NCBI RefSeq assembly: GCF_009674605.1
Contig: NZ_WKJO01000001.1
Location: 2,108,001 to 2,172,000, forward strand
Direction of reading: 5' to 3'
Origin: Haloferax litoreum
GTDB taxonomy: Archaea > Halobacteriota > Halobacteria > Halobacteriales > Haloferacaceae
DNA: 64,000 bases
Of the stretch, positions 25,275 through 33,966 are shown in pieces. The position numbers and the translations under genes are program-made. The stretch's first letter is position 1; every line of letters begins with the position of its first letter. The notes below the pieces were generated by a model that was given only the letters and a program-made list of their open reading frames with translations, made no database searches and was not told the origin of the DNA.

Positions 25275-26354
25275 ATGAATCGACGCCGTCTCCTCGGGGT
25301 TCTCTCTAGTTCAGTTCTGGTCGGCACCGGCGGCTGTCTCGGGACGACAACGACGACCCCGGAGGACACAACCGTGTCCGACGAGGCGACAGAGACATCC
25401 CCTGACGATGGCGTGGAGACACCGGGAGAACCGGTCGTTCGGTTCACTGTCGAAAGCCGCATCTATCGAGAGCGGTTCCTCTCGGTTTCCATCACCCGTG
25501 GCGGTGACCCGGTCATCACGCGGACGGTGAACACGCACGGAGTCGGCAAGCGAGGAATGGGCGGCGAACTCACCCCCGGTGAGACGTACCATATCGTCGC
25601 TGAACTCGACTCTGGCGACCGATTCGAGTCCGATTGGAAACTCTCGCCGAACGCCCAATTTCTCACCTTCGTCGTCACGGTTGACGAGACGATTTCAGTC
25701 GTCGAGGTGACGACCAGTGACCCCCTCGGTGCGGACTTTCCGTACACTATCGCCGGTGCGGAAGACATCTTCGTCCCACCGGGACTCGACGTGCGTAACG
25801 AGAGCGACGAGGATGTGACGCTCACCGTCGCACTCGAACACGACGGAGACCGATTTTTCGACCGGATACTCGAACTCGGGAGTGGACGGCAAACCACGAC
25901 CGACCCCATCGTGGACTCACATGGAACCTACGACGTGGTCGTTGAGACGGCAGACGGGCGGCAGACTATCGACGAGTGGCGCGTTCCCGAGTCGTGGGGG
26001 TGGCCAACGTTGGCGGTACTCGTCGCCGAAGACGGGACACTCGGCGTCGGCGGTGGGTGGCCACAGGAAGTCGTCTTTCCCGTCGAAAACGAGGACGAGG
26101 CGGCGTCCGAGGTGGTGGCGACGATTACGAACCGCGACGAGGTGGTCGCAGAGACGAGACAGACCGTCGCACCGGGAACTGACCGGTTGACGGCAACGCT
26201 GCCACTCGGTGACGAATACGAGGTCACTGTCGAGACAGACGCTGGGAGAGATACCGCCGCCTACGTCGCCTGTGAATGTTGGCACAGCGAGGCGACGATA
26301 CACATCGAAGACGGCGTCCCATCTGTCGAGACGGTCCAGTACTTCTGTAGCTGA
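25275..26354 (+). CDS. Tat lipoprotein with beta-rich repeats
   Basis: 359 aa. It starts MNRRRLLGVLSSSVLVGTGG with a Tat-like NRRRLL motif and lipobox GTGGC. A Thr/Glu-rich linker to about residue 55 follows, then three or so Ig-like beta modules with recurring TV.. and YDVVVET. motifs. Two cysteine-containing segments (ACECWH and YFCS) end the protein. No family recognised. It sits between the binding protein and livF, so a link to the transporter is possible but unproven. Confidence 0.75.
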   Translation: MNRRRLLGVLSSSVLVGTGGCLGTTTTTPEDTTVSDEATETSPDDGVETPGEPVVRFTVESRIYRERFLSVSITRGGDPVITRTVNTHGVGKRGMGGELTPGETYHIVAELDSGDRFESDWKLSPNAQFLTFVVTVDETISVVEVTTSDPLGADFPYTIAGAEDIFVPPGLDVRNESDEDVTLTVALEHDGDRFFDRILELGSGRQTTTDPIVDSHGTYDVVVETADGRQTIDEWRVPESWGWPTLAVLVAEDGTLGVGGGWPQEVVFPVENEDEAASEVVATITNRDEVVAETRQTVAPGTDRLTATLPLGDEYEVTVETDAGRDTAAYVACECWHSEATIHIEDGVPSVETVQYFCS

Positions 26355-26402
26355 GTGACGACTCTCCGCGTCGTCCAACTGCCAAAAAGGAATTGCCGAA
26401 GA

Positions 26403-27164
26403 TTACCCGCCGAGGAAGTCCTGTCGGACCTGTTCGTCTTCGAGGAGCGCCGACCCGCGGTCCATGTAGCGGTTCTGTCCGTTCGCGAGGACGTACCCGC
26501 GGTCACAGCGTCGCAGCGCTTCCTTCGCGTTCTGTTCGACCATCAAGATGGCCGTGCCGGCCTCGTTGATTTCGTCGATTTTGTCGAACATCTCTTCGAC
26601 GAGGTCGGGTGCGAGACCCGCAGACGGTTCGTCGAGGAGCAACAGGTCGGGGTCGAGCATGAGTGCGCGACCCATCGCGAGCATCTGCTGTTGCCCGCCG
26701 GACATGGTCCCTGCCTTCTGGTGTTTCCGCTCTTCGAGGATGGGGAAACGGTCGTAGACCGCCCGAATCGCGTCCTGCGGCACCTCGTCGAGGATGTACG
26801 CGCCCATCTCGAGATTCTCTTCGACCGTCAGCGTCGGGAAGACGTTGTCGTTCTGTGGGACGTACCCGATGCCGACGTGGATGATTTCTTCGGGTCGTCG
26901 GCCGGTGATGTCCTCGTCTTGGAACTGGACAGTCCCACCCATGAGGGCGGTGAGTCCGAAGACGGACTTCATCGTCGTCGACTTGCCGGCCCCGTTCGGC
27001 CCGACGATGGTGACGTATTCGCCGTCGAAGACGTCCATGTCGACGTCGGTGAGAATCTGCAGGTCGCCGTACCCCGCGTCGAGGTTGCGGACGCGCAGGA
27101 GGACGTCGCTGCGGTCCTCCACTCCTGCACCGCTGGTCGCGTCGGTGTTCGCGTCGACGCTCAT
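26403..27164 (-). CDS. livF: branched-chain amino-acid ABC transporter ATPase LivF
   Basis: 253 aa. Walker A GPNGAGKSTT (residues 57-66), signature MSGGQQQMLAMG, Walker B DLLLLDEPSAGL, and the H-loop replaced by the family Q (MVEQNAKEAL). The tail is short, as in LivF. The start overlaps livG's stop by 4 nt; it is the last gene of the operon. Confidence 0.93.
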   Translation of the reverse strand: MSVDANTDATSGAGVEDRSDVLLRVRNLDAGYGDLQILTDVDMDVFDGEYVTIVGPNGAGKSTTMKSVFGLTALMGGTVQFQDEDITGRRPEEIIHVGIGYVPQNDNVFPTLTVEENLEMGAYILDEVPQDAIRAVYDRFPILEERKHQKAGTMSGGQQQMLAMGRALMLDPDLLLLDEPSAGLAPDLVEEMFDKIDEINEAGTAILMVEQNAKEALRRCDRGYVLANGQNRYMDRGSALLEDEQVRQDFLGG

Positions 27165-28024
27165 ACGTTTCCTCCGAGGTAGGCCTCGATGACCTCTTCG
27201 TTGCTCCGGATGTCGTCGGGCGTCCCCTCAGTGAGAACCTTCCCCTGGTGGAGGACGATAACGTGTTCACAGTTGTTCATGATGAGGTCCATGTCGTGTT
27301 CGACGAGCAGGAACGTGTAGCCCTGTTCGCGAAGTTCGTGGATGTGCGTGAGGAGTTTCTTTTCGAGTGTCGGGTTGACCCCGGCGAACGGTTCGTCGAG
27401 GAGCAGCATGTCGGGGTCCGTGAGGAGTGCCCGTGCCATCTCCAGGAGTTTCCGCTGGCCACCGGAGAGGTTGCCCGCGTACTCGTGTGCGATGTGGTCG
27501 ATGTCGAAGAAGTCGAGGACTGCCCAGACACGTTCGAGGAGTTCTTCTTCTTGCTCGCGAACGTCGTCACGGACGACCGGTGCGACCGACCGCCACAGTT
27601 TCTCACCCCGCTGTTGTTTCGGCGCGAGCATCATGTTCTCGAGGACGGTCATATCACTCAGTTCCCGAGCGATTTGGAACGTCCGAACCATGCCACGGTT
27701 CGCGATTTCGTGGGGTTCGAGACCCGTGATGTTCTCGCCGTTGAACGTCACAGTCCCCGAGTCGGGTTTGAGCATCCCCGTGATGAGGTTGAACGTCGTG
27801 GACTTGCCGGCCCCGTTCGGGCCGATGAGACCGGTGAGCGTCCCCGCTTCGACTTCGAAGGACGCGCCGTCGACGGCGGTGATGCCGCCGAACGACTTGC
27901 GGAGTCCCTCGACCTGCAGGGGGAACTGCTCTGTCGTCTCGACGCCGGACGCGAACGCACCGAGTGCGCCATCGTCGGCGTCGTTCGCGACGTCGTCGGC
28001 CGGTGGGTTGGCAGCGTCACTCAT
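27161..28024 (-). CDS. livG: branched-chain amino-acid ABC transporter ATPase LivG
   Basis: 287 aa. An acidic 40-residue N-terminal extension precedes the ABC core with GPNGAGKSTTFN, LSGGQRKLLEMA and MLLLDEPFAGVNP. The extended helical region after Walker A (ENMMLAPKQQRGEKLW) is typical of LivG. Start ATG 28024 overlaps the livM stop; a longer in-frame start upstream lies inside livM and is rejected. Confidence 0.93.
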   Translation of the reverse strand: MSDAANPPADDVANDADDGALGAFASGVETTEQFPLQVEGLRKSFGGITAVDGASFEVEAGTLTGLIGPNGAGKSTTFNLITGMLKPDSGTVTFNGENITGLEPHEIANRGMVRTFQIARELSDMTVLENMMLAPKQQRGEKLWRSVAPVVRDDVREQEEELLERVWAVLDFFDIDHIAHEYAGNLSGGQRKLLEMARALLTDPDMLLLDEPFAGVNPTLEKKLLTHIHELREQGYTFLLVEHDMDLIMNNCEHVIVLHQGKVLTEGTPDDIRSNEEVIEAYLGGNV

Positions 28025-29402
28025 CAGAGACACCTCCTTCGACAGCGGCCGTGCTGTCGTCTTCGGTGACCCCACCGTCTGTCCGTACCTCTCCATCGGT
28101 ACCGCCATCGGCGGCGGTCATCGACTTCGGACGGTCGAGCGAGATGACAGAGGCCGTCTCCTTGCGGTGACCGAGGAGTCCCTCCGGCCGGTTGTGCATC
28201 AGCCAGATGAGGACGAGACCCATCACCACGAGTTGGAGTTGTCGGATACTGTCGACCGTGTAGAGCATGAGTGGCACGGGGTCGAACTGGGAGATGAGCG
28301 GTGAAATCGCCTGTCCGAACCCGGACGGCGAGTCGAGGTTGGGGAAGACGGTTCCCACGAGGTTCTGGAAGTACCGGGGCCCCTGGTAGAGCACCGCGGC
28401 GAACACAGCACCGCCGAGAACGCTCCCAGTGTTGGACCCTGCTCCACCGATGATGAGGGCAATCCAGACGAAGAACGTCACGCGCGGACGGAAGAAGTTC
28501 GGCGTCACAGCACCCTGTGGCATGAGCCAGAGGATGCCGGCGAGGCCCATGAGGGCACAGCCGAGCATGAACGACTTGATTTTGAAGCCGTCGGTGTTCT
28601 TCCCGAGTGCGTTGGCCACGTCTTCGTCTTCGCGAATCGCCTTGAGAACCCGGCCGAACGGCGACTCACCGGTCCGCTTGAGAAGCCAGTAGTACACGGC
28701 GACGAATCCGAGGAGCAACGCCCCGTAGATGAGACCGTCGACGACCGGTTTTGGATTCCGCGGAACGATAGTCTGGAACGCATCGACGAACCCGAGGTAG
28801 GCACCCCAGAGACCCACAGAGCGGAACAACGCTTCGAGCGGTGGAACGAAGTCGAGGATGAGCCCCGACCCGCCACCGAACCCGACTCTCGTTCCGAACA
28901 GGGTGAACTCCTGGAGGTTACCAGAGAGGAAACTGAAGCGGACAATCTCTGACATGGCAATGGTCACGATGGCGAGGTAGTCCGCCCGCAACCGAAGCGC
29001 TGGCAGTGCGACCACCAGCCCCAGTATCGCGGCGGCGAGCATGCCGGCGATGATACCGACCCACAGCGGTAGACCGAGTCCACCGACTTGTGCGGCGCCG
29101 CCGGCGACGAACACCGGTTTCGAGACGAAGGCCATCACGTACACACCGACGGCCATGAAGCCGACGATACCGATGTTGAACAGCCCCGTGTATCCCCAGT
29201 GGAGGTTGAGCGCGAGCGACAGCATCGCGAAGACGCCGATGTAGAACGTCAGCGTCGCGATAGAGTTGAGTTGCCCGCGGAGGTCGTACCCGAGTCCGAT
29301 ACCCGCCAAGATGTACAGCAGGTACGCAGACGCGAGTATCAGGACGATGAGACCCGCGTCGCCACCCGGAATACGGGCGGCGATGTCGTCTCTGACGCTC
29401 AT
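28017..29402 (-). CDS. livM: branched-chain amino-acid ABC transporter permease LivM
   Basis: 461 aa with about ten TM segments. Family marks are LSLALNLHWGYTGLFNIG near residue 60 and the cytoplasmic EAA-like loop GRVLKAIREDEDVANALGKNT. The C-terminal 50 residues are an acidic cytoplasmic tail longer than bacterial LivM. The start overlaps livH (ATGA) and the end overlaps livG by 8 nt. Confidence 0.92.
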   Translation of the reverse strand: MSVRDDIAARIPGGDAGLIVLILASAYLLYILAGIGLGYDLRGQLNSIATLTFYIGVFAMLSLALNLHWGYTGLFNIGIVGFMAVGVYVMAFVSKPVFVAGGAAQVGGLGLPLWVGIIAGMLAAAILGLVVALPALRLRADYLAIVTIAMSEIVRFSFLSGNLQEFTLFGTRVGFGGGSGLILDFVPPLEALFRSVGLWGAYLGFVDAFQTIVPRNPKPVVDGLIYGALLLGFVAVYYWLLKRTGESPFGRVLKAIREDEDVANALGKNTDGFKIKSFMLGCALMGLAGILWLMPQGAVTPNFFRPRVTFFVWIALIIGGAGSNTGSVLGGAVFAAVLYQGPRYFQNLVGTVFPNLDSPSGFGQAISPLISQFDPVPLMLYTVDSIRQLQLVVMGLVLIWLMHNRPEGLLGHRKETASVISLDRPKSMTAADGGTDGEVRTDGGVTEDDSTAAVEGGVSDE

Positions 29403-30505
29403 GCGGTCGACCTCCCACTGAAGAGACCGGACGGTTTCACGAGCAGGATGACAATCATCACGACGAAGGCTGCTGCCCGAGCGAACGCCGACGGAATCCA
29501 CAGAACCGCCATCGAGGCGGTGAGGCCGATGACGAGGCCGCCGGTAATCGCTCCGTAGATGGAACCGATACCGCCGAGGATGACCGCGGCGAAGATGAGA
29601 AGCAGCAAGAGCCACCCATCGTTGAAGCCGAGGGTTCCCTTCCAGAGGATGAACATGTAACCGGCGATTCCCGTGAGGCCCCCGCCGATAATCCACGTCG
29701 AGCGAACGACGCGCTCGGTCGGAATACCGGTGATGAGTGCGAGGTCCTGATTGTCGGCCATCGCACGCATGGCCTTCCCGAGTTTCGTCCGCTGCAAGAG
29801 CAGGTGGACGCCAATCATCAGACCGGAAGCGATGACGAGGAGCGTGATGTCGTGCGCGTCGATGAAGACTGTCCCGTCGATAAGGTACAGTCCGATAGAC
29901 GGCGGTTGCGCGGTCGTTCCGCGAACGTCCGACCCGAAGACGAACTGCATCAGGTAGCGGAGCGCGAACGCGACACCGATACTCGTGATGAGCAGCGTGA
30001 TGCCGTCCTCGTTCCGCACCGGTTTGAAGATGAACCGGTCGACACCGAGCGACAGCGCGATGGCGAACGCGCCCGCGACGACGATACCGGCGACGACAGC
30101 CAGCGGCGTCGAGAGCATCCCGATGCCGATGGTCCCACCGTAGACCGACCCACCAGCACCGACGAGGAGCAGCGCACCGATGTCTGCTCGGCCGAGGCCG
30201 GCGATGAGGTACGTGGTTGCCCACCCGGAGAACGCCCCGGCGGTGATGTAATCCCCGTGCGCGAAGTTAGCGAAGTTCAGAATACTGTACGTCATTGACA
30301 ACCCGATGCCCGCGAGGCCAATTACGAGCCCCCGCATCAGACCATCCCAGACGAGCGTGCCGATATCGGCAAACTGCGTCTGCCCAGTTGCAAGCCCGAG
30401 GAGAAGGTCACCGAGCAGTACTGCTGCGATGACTCCGAGTACGAGCGCGAACGGACGCTCGATAGCGAATTCCCTGCCCCGGGAGTAGGTTTCGGCGATA
30501 CCCAT
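29399..30505 (-). CDS. livH: branched-chain amino-acid ABC transporter permease LivH
   Basis: 368 aa, about eight TM segments. The GIGLSMTYSILNFANFAHGDYI block and the coupling loop TKLGKAMRAMADNQDLALITGI are LivH/BraD signatures. First gene of the minus-strand livH-M-G-F operon. No binding-protein gene is inside the operon; the permuted one is downstream on the opposite strand. Confidence 0.93.
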   Translation of the reverse strand: MGIAETYSRGREFAIERPFALVLGVIAAVLLGDLLLGLATGQTQFADIGTLVWDGLMRGLVIGLAGIGLSMTYSILNFANFAHGDYITAGAFSGWATTYLIAGLGRADIGALLLVGAGGSVYGGTIGIGMLSTPLAVVAGIVVAGAFAIALSLGVDRFIFKPVRNEDGITLLITSIGVAFALRYLMQFVFGSDVRGTTAQPPSIGLYLIDGTVFIDAHDITLLVIASGLMIGVHLLLQRTKLGKAMRAMADNQDLALITGIPTERVVRSTWIIGGGLTGIAGYMFILWKGTLGFNDGWLLLLLIFAAVILGGIGSIYGAITGGLVIGLTASMAVLWIPSAFARAAAFVVMIVILLVKPSGLFSGRSTA

Positions 30506-30543
30506 TGATAACTATCCTCATGGTATGTGGGGCCGATTAACGG

Positions 30544-30550
30544 ACATAAA
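30544..30550 (-). promoter_or_regulatory. TATA-like box of the liv operon
   Basis: On the minus strand TTTATGT lies about 39-45 nt upstream of the livH ATG, predicting a leader of roughly 15 nt. It overlaps the upstream region of the divergent GNAT gene. Confidence 0.45.
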
Positions 30551-30633
30551 TCTTTCTCATGCGATTGCAGGTCAATACCCCCATCTGACTGTCTGCGGCA
30601 TTGCGATTGGACCTGCCATCCGGGAAATAGCGA

Positions 30634-30642
30634 TACTTAAAA
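30634..30642 (+). promoter_or_regulatory. TATA box of the GNAT gene
   Basis: TACTTAAAA ends 26 nt before the ATG at 30669, predicting a leaderless transcript. Confidence 0.65.
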
Positions 30643-30668
30643 GCGCTCTCGGGGCCGATAGAGCGCAT

Positions 30669-31157
30669 ATGCGGGTCACTCCGGCCACGATGTCTGACCT
30701 CGAATCCCTCGCCGACCTGTGGGTCGAACTGGCCGCCGACCAGAGGGCGTTCGGGTCGCACCTCCGTGCCGAGGTGAACCGTCCCACGATTCGAGAATCG
30801 TTGGCCCGTCACATCACTATCGATGGCGTTCTCGTGGCCCGCGACGAGACAGACGACGGTATCCTCGGGTTCGTCATGTTCGAAGTCGAGGCGGGAACGT
30901 ACGAACAGGACGTGACACGCGGAACTGTCAGTAACTTGTTCGTCGTTCCAGAGAGACGCGGCGACGGACTGGGTGGTCGTCTCCTCGACGCTGCGGAGAC
31001 GGAACTCCGTGACGCCGGCGTCGACGTGGTCACACTGGACGTGATGGCGGACAACGAAGCGGCCCGCCGATTCTATCGCCGCCACGGGTATGGTCCACAC
31101 CGAATCGAACTGGAGAAATCGATACAAAACGATACACACTCAAAGGAGGACCGATAA
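30669..31157 (+). CDS. GNAT family N-acetyltransferase
   Basis: 162 aa. The acetyl-CoA motif is VVPERRGDGLGGRLLDAAE, followed by VDVVTLDVMADNEAARRFYRRHGYGPHRIELEK, a standard RimI-like C-terminal. The start is set by the TATA spacing and by the conserved N-terminus MRVTPATMSDLESLADLW. The substrate is unknown. Confidence 0.85.
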   Translation: MRVTPATMSDLESLADLWVELAADQRAFGSHLRAEVNRPTIRESLARHITIDGVLVARDETDDGILGFVMFEVEAGTYEQDVTRGTVSNLFVVPERRGDGLGGRLLDAAETELRDAGVDVVTLDVMADNEAARRFYRRHGYGPHRIELEKSIQNDTHSKEDR

Positions 31158-31168
31158 TCGGAAGACGC

Positions 31169-31242
31169 GCCAGGAGAGCATGGGCGGTTCATGCACTCGA
31201 CTTGTAATCGAGACTTCGTGGGTTCGAATCCCACTCCTGGCT
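31169..31242 (+). tRNA. tRNA-Thr(TGT)
   Basis: A 74-nt class I tRNA. The acceptor GCCAGGA pairs with TCCTGGC; the anticodon stem CTCGA/TCGAG encloses CTTGTAA (anticodon TGT, threonine ACA); the T-arm is GTGGG-TTCGAAT-CCCAC. It begins 11 nt after the GNAT stop, so read-through transcription is possible. Confidence 0.94.
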
Positions 31243-31332
31243 CTGTTCTGCGGACCGACGTGACGACCGAAGACGGGAGTCACGAGTCGAACTCGACCAG
31301 TCACAGACCGACCGAACCGGCCTGTGTGTCTC

Positions 31333-32346
31333 CTAGATGGTGACGACGAGTTTCCCGACGCTGTCGCGGTTCTGCATGGTCGCAAAGGCGGCACCAGTCT
31401 CTTCGAGTGGGTACGTCTCGTCGATTTCGGGGACCAGTGACCCGTCGGCGACGAGGTCAACGAGTGTTTCGAGTTCTGGTTGCGTCCCCATCGTACTCCC
31501 GACGAGTCGCTTGTGCTTGAGGAACATACCGGGAACGTCAATCTCAGAGAATCGACCGGCAGTGCCACCGCAGACGACCATCGTCCCACCACGGCGAAGG
31601 ACGTCGAGACCGACCCGTGTGAACTCACCACCGAGGTGATTCAAGACTGCGTCCGGAGCCCCAATTTCTCGAACCGCGGCGCGTATCTCGTCGGCGTCGG
31701 TCGAGTGAATCGCGTGGTCGAGGCCGAGGTGTTCCATTCGGTCGAGTTTCGCACGCGACGACGACGTTCCGATGGTCTCCGCACCGAGGGCGGTGGCGAG
31801 TTGGATGCCGGCGACGCCGACGCCGCCCGTCGCACCGGGGACGAAGACGAGGTCCGTCGGCCCGACTGACGCCCGGCGAAGCATGTGGTACGCGGTCATG
31901 TACGCTGTCGGAAGAGCGGCGGCGTGCGTCGTCGAGACACCGTCGGGGAGTGCGATGAGACGATTCGCGTCGACGAGGGCGGATTCCGCGAGGCCACCGT
32001 GGAAGAGCGAGAACGACTCACACAGATTCTCGGGGCCTTCGTAACAGAATCGGCAGGAACCGCAGGTCTGGTTCGGGCAGAGCACGACGCGGTCGCCGGG
32101 AGTGACTCCAGTCACGCCGTCACCGACGGCACTGACGGTGCCAGCGAGGTCGAGGCCGCTGACGAACGGAAGGTCGTCGTCGTCGAACCGCGTGTCTGCA
32201 CCCTCCAGAATCCAGAGGTCGTGGCGATTAATCGAGGCGGCCTCGACGTCGACGACGGCCTCTCCCGGCCCCGGTTGTGGAGTCGGTCGGTCGAGTATCG
32301 AGACACCGTCGGGACCGGTCATGTCGGTGAAGGCTGCAACGCGCAT
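31333..32346 (-). CDS. zinc-binding alcohol dehydrogenase / quinone oxidoreductase family
   Basis: 337-aa medium-chain dehydrogenase/reductase. GroES-like N-terminal domain with SINRHDLW and GLDLAGTVSAVGDGV; structural-zinc cysteines in CGSCRFCYEGPENLC; NAD(P) fold with GATGGVGVAGIQLA. The catalytic-zinc Cys position near residue 40 is Asn (SINRHD), as in zinc-independent quinone oxidoreductases, so the exact reaction is uncertain. Confidence 0.87.
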   Translation of the reverse strand: MRVAAFTDMTGPDGVSILDRPTPQPGPGEAVVDVEAASINRHDLWILEGADTRFDDDDLPFVSGLDLAGTVSAVGDGVTGVTPGDRVVLCPNQTCGSCRFCYEGPENLCESFSLFHGGLAESALVDANRLIALPDGVSTTHAAALPTAYMTAYHMLRRASVGPTDLVFVPGATGGVGVAGIQLATALGAETIGTSSSRAKLDRMEHLGLDHAIHSTDADEIRAAVREIGAPDAVLNHLGGEFTRVGLDVLRRGGTMVVCGGTAGRFSEIDVPGMFLKHKRLVGSTMGTQPELETLVDLVADGSLVPEIDETYPLEETGAAFATMQNRDSVGKLVVTI

Positions 32347-32410
32347 CGCATCGTGATTCGGGTGGACAGACTAAAAGAAGTGAGGCCACTGTAGCGGGGC
32401 GGTGTAGGCC

Positions 32411-32884
32411 TCAGTTCCGCCTCGACGGCGGGCGAACACGGATGAGCAAGAGCGACCCCGGGACACCGAGCACGAGCGCACGAAACGGATTATGTTTGAT
32501 GATAATATCGGGATTGAGTGGCTCTGACTGGAGGTCGGTGATTCGGATGCACGAGTAGTAGACGGTCACGTGCGTCAGGGTGTAGGCGAACGCCGCCGGA
32601 ACGACGATTGGATAGTGGATACCGACCAGTGCGAGTCCCTCGAACGCGAACGCAGTGAGTGCCGAGATAGAGAGCAGATTACCGAGTTGGAGCGTCACAC
32701 CGGTCACCGCGGTGATTGCGGTGTCGAACAGCGAGGCTCCGTACGGCGTGTACGTGAGTGCAGTCACGACTGCGATTGCTCCGAGAAGGAGGCCGACGAG
32801 CAACCCAGTCATCGCATACACATACTCCATTAGGCGCTGATACGGTGTCCACGGAGCCCTCGAATTTAGTTCTATCTCCGTCAT
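32411..32884 (-). CDS. haloarchaeal membrane protein
   Basis: 157 aa with about four hydrophobic segments (near residues 24-46, 58-78, 80-110 and 135-148). No family recognised. A short positively charged C-terminus (RVRPPSRRN) ends the protein. Stands alone between the oxidoreductase and a group of small genes. Confidence 0.65.
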   Translation of the reverse strand: MTEIELNSRAPWTPYQRLMEYVYAMTGLLVGLLLGAIAVVTALTYTPYGASLFDTAITAVTGVTLQLGNLLSISALTAFAFEGLALVGIHYPIVVPAAFAYTLTHVTVYYSCIRITDLQSEPLNPDIIIKHNPFRALVLGVPGSLLLIRVRPPSRRN

Positions 32885-32964
32885 TATCGATGGAGAAAAT
32901 CAGAACGACTCGAACACCCCTCGACGTGAGGACGATTTATTTCGACGGAGAACGTCACTCCACT

Positions 32965-33051
32965 ATGAACGCGACAGACCAGTTCATGCTCGCGGTGTCA
33001 CTGCTCATCTTCGCGCTCCTCGTCATCGGCGGCCTTCTCGCGTATTTGTAG
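32965..33051 (+). CDS. 28-aa single-pass membrane peptide
   Basis: The frame from ATG 32965 codes for MNATDQFMLAVSLLIFALLV followed by IGGLLAYL: a short polar N-terminus and one TM helix. A TATTTAT-rich patch (ATTTATTT near 32936) lies about 27 nt upstream, which would make it leaderless. Very short, so the call rests on the hydrophobic pattern and promoter spacing. Confidence 0.5.
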   Translation: MNATDQFMLAVSLLIFALLVIGGLLAYL

Positions 33052-33092
33052 GGAGAAAACTTATGTGACATTCATGATGGATATTAGATACC

Positions 33093-33251
33093 ATGCCGGA
33101 ATGTCAGAACTGTGAATCGTTCGTGACGCCCGCGTACGCTCGGGTCTTCGCACCCGACGGGATGGACAACCCGCGAGTGTGTCCGTACTGTGAGGACATG
33201 GTCCGTGACGGCGCGGACGTCCGGCCGGCGCGGTCTCCGCGCAGTCACTGA
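33093..33251 (+). CDS. small zinc-finger protein (DUF7563-like)
   Basis: 52 aa, starting MPECQNCESFVTPAYARVFA, with CxxC at residues 4-7 and a second CPYC pair at 30-33, forming a four-Cys zinc finger. Haloarchaea carry many proteins with this MPECQNC start; their function is unknown. Its 3' end overlaps the convergent wHTH gene by 7 nt. Confidence 0.75.
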   Translation: MPECQNCESFVTPAYARVFAPDGMDNPRVCPYCEDMVRDGADVRPARSPRSH

Positions 33252-33475
33252 GCGACGTGGTATCGCTCGGACTCCTGTCGAACGAGTTCACGCTTACAGA
33301 GCGTGCTGAGGATGCTGTAGAGTGAGATTTTCTTCATCTCGAGGCCGTCCTGTAGTTCGGTGATGGACGCCCCGTCGTGGGTTGTGAGATACAGATACAC
33401 GAGTTTCGCCGAGGGGGATTCGAGCTCGCCAGGGAGTTCGATGGTCGGAACCGTCTGTTGCATAGTCGTCGTCAT
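33245..33475 (-). CDS. small winged-helix DNA-binding protein
   Basis: 76 aa, essentially one wHTH domain: helix LESPSAKLVYLYLTTHDGAS, recognition region ITELQDGLEMKKISLYSILSTL, wing ELVRQESERYHVA. Likely a transcription regulator; target unknown. Convergent and overlapping with the zinc-finger gene. Confidence 0.72.
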   Translation of the reverse strand: MTTTMQQTVPTIELPGELESPSAKLVYLYLTTHDGASITELQDGLEMKKISLYSILSTLCKRELVRQESERYHVAQ

Positions 33476-33703
33476 CCTCTTTGCTTCGACGATAATAAAA
33501 CTCTCTTACAACAATCGTCGAACATCGAAGGACGCGACTGAGGCCACGAGGTACTCGGAATCGAGCGAATCGTTGTGTTCGTCACGAACGTACATGCGAG
33601 AAAACACGGCTTGCGACGGTCTCGACTTCGACTGTCGTCGAAGGTTCGAGTGACCGCTCACGTGGCGGCCACTCGGGAATCAGTCCGCACACGGCGAAGC
33701 GAC
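33476..33703. other. non-coding region upstream of the small wHTH gene
   Basis: About 230 bp with an AT-richer patch at 33485-33520, which probably holds the wHTH promoter. An 11-nt sequence, AGTGACCGCTC (33649-33659), is repeated in inverted orientation at 33759-33769 inside the tRNA-like sequence. Confidence 0.45.
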
Positions 33704-33801
33704 GGAAGGGGCGGGAGTCGAACCACGCGAAGCCATTGAAATCCACCGGATCGACCGCGAGCGGTCACTGCCGGTGTGCTCTACCACTGAGCCACCCTTC
33801 C
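33704..33801 (-). tRNA. tRNA-like sequence with atypical anticodon arm
   Basis: 98 nt on the minus strand. The acceptor GGAAGGG/CCCTTCC, D-arm GCTCAGTGGTAGAGC and a T-arm (GCGTGG-TTCGACT-CCCGC) are clear, but the T-stem pairs only if one T is bulged. The anticodon-stem position CACCGG/CCGGTG encloses 21 nt holding its own GACCG/CGGTC hairpin, and no U33-anticodon loop can be formed. Either an intron-bearing tRNA with an unusual splice motif or a decayed tRNA. Identity not assigned. Confidence 0.5.
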
Positions 33802-33966
33802 GGGCGAACGTAGGGCACCTCCGGCAAAATAGCCGTTGGTCACCCACCCGGTTCTGATGGGGGATTCAGCCGACGAGGCGAACGAAGAGGGCCACACAGC
33901 GCAGTCACTCGACAGGGTGGCGTCGAAAGAATTCGCAGTCGTGAGGCCCGACGGGCCGAAGAGCGC

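Noticed and set aside
29403-30224. N-terminal extension of livM into livH, making a 735-aa fusion
   Set aside because: The extra part is an Arg/His-rich off-frame reading of livH; ATG 29402 in an ATGA overlap is the natural start.
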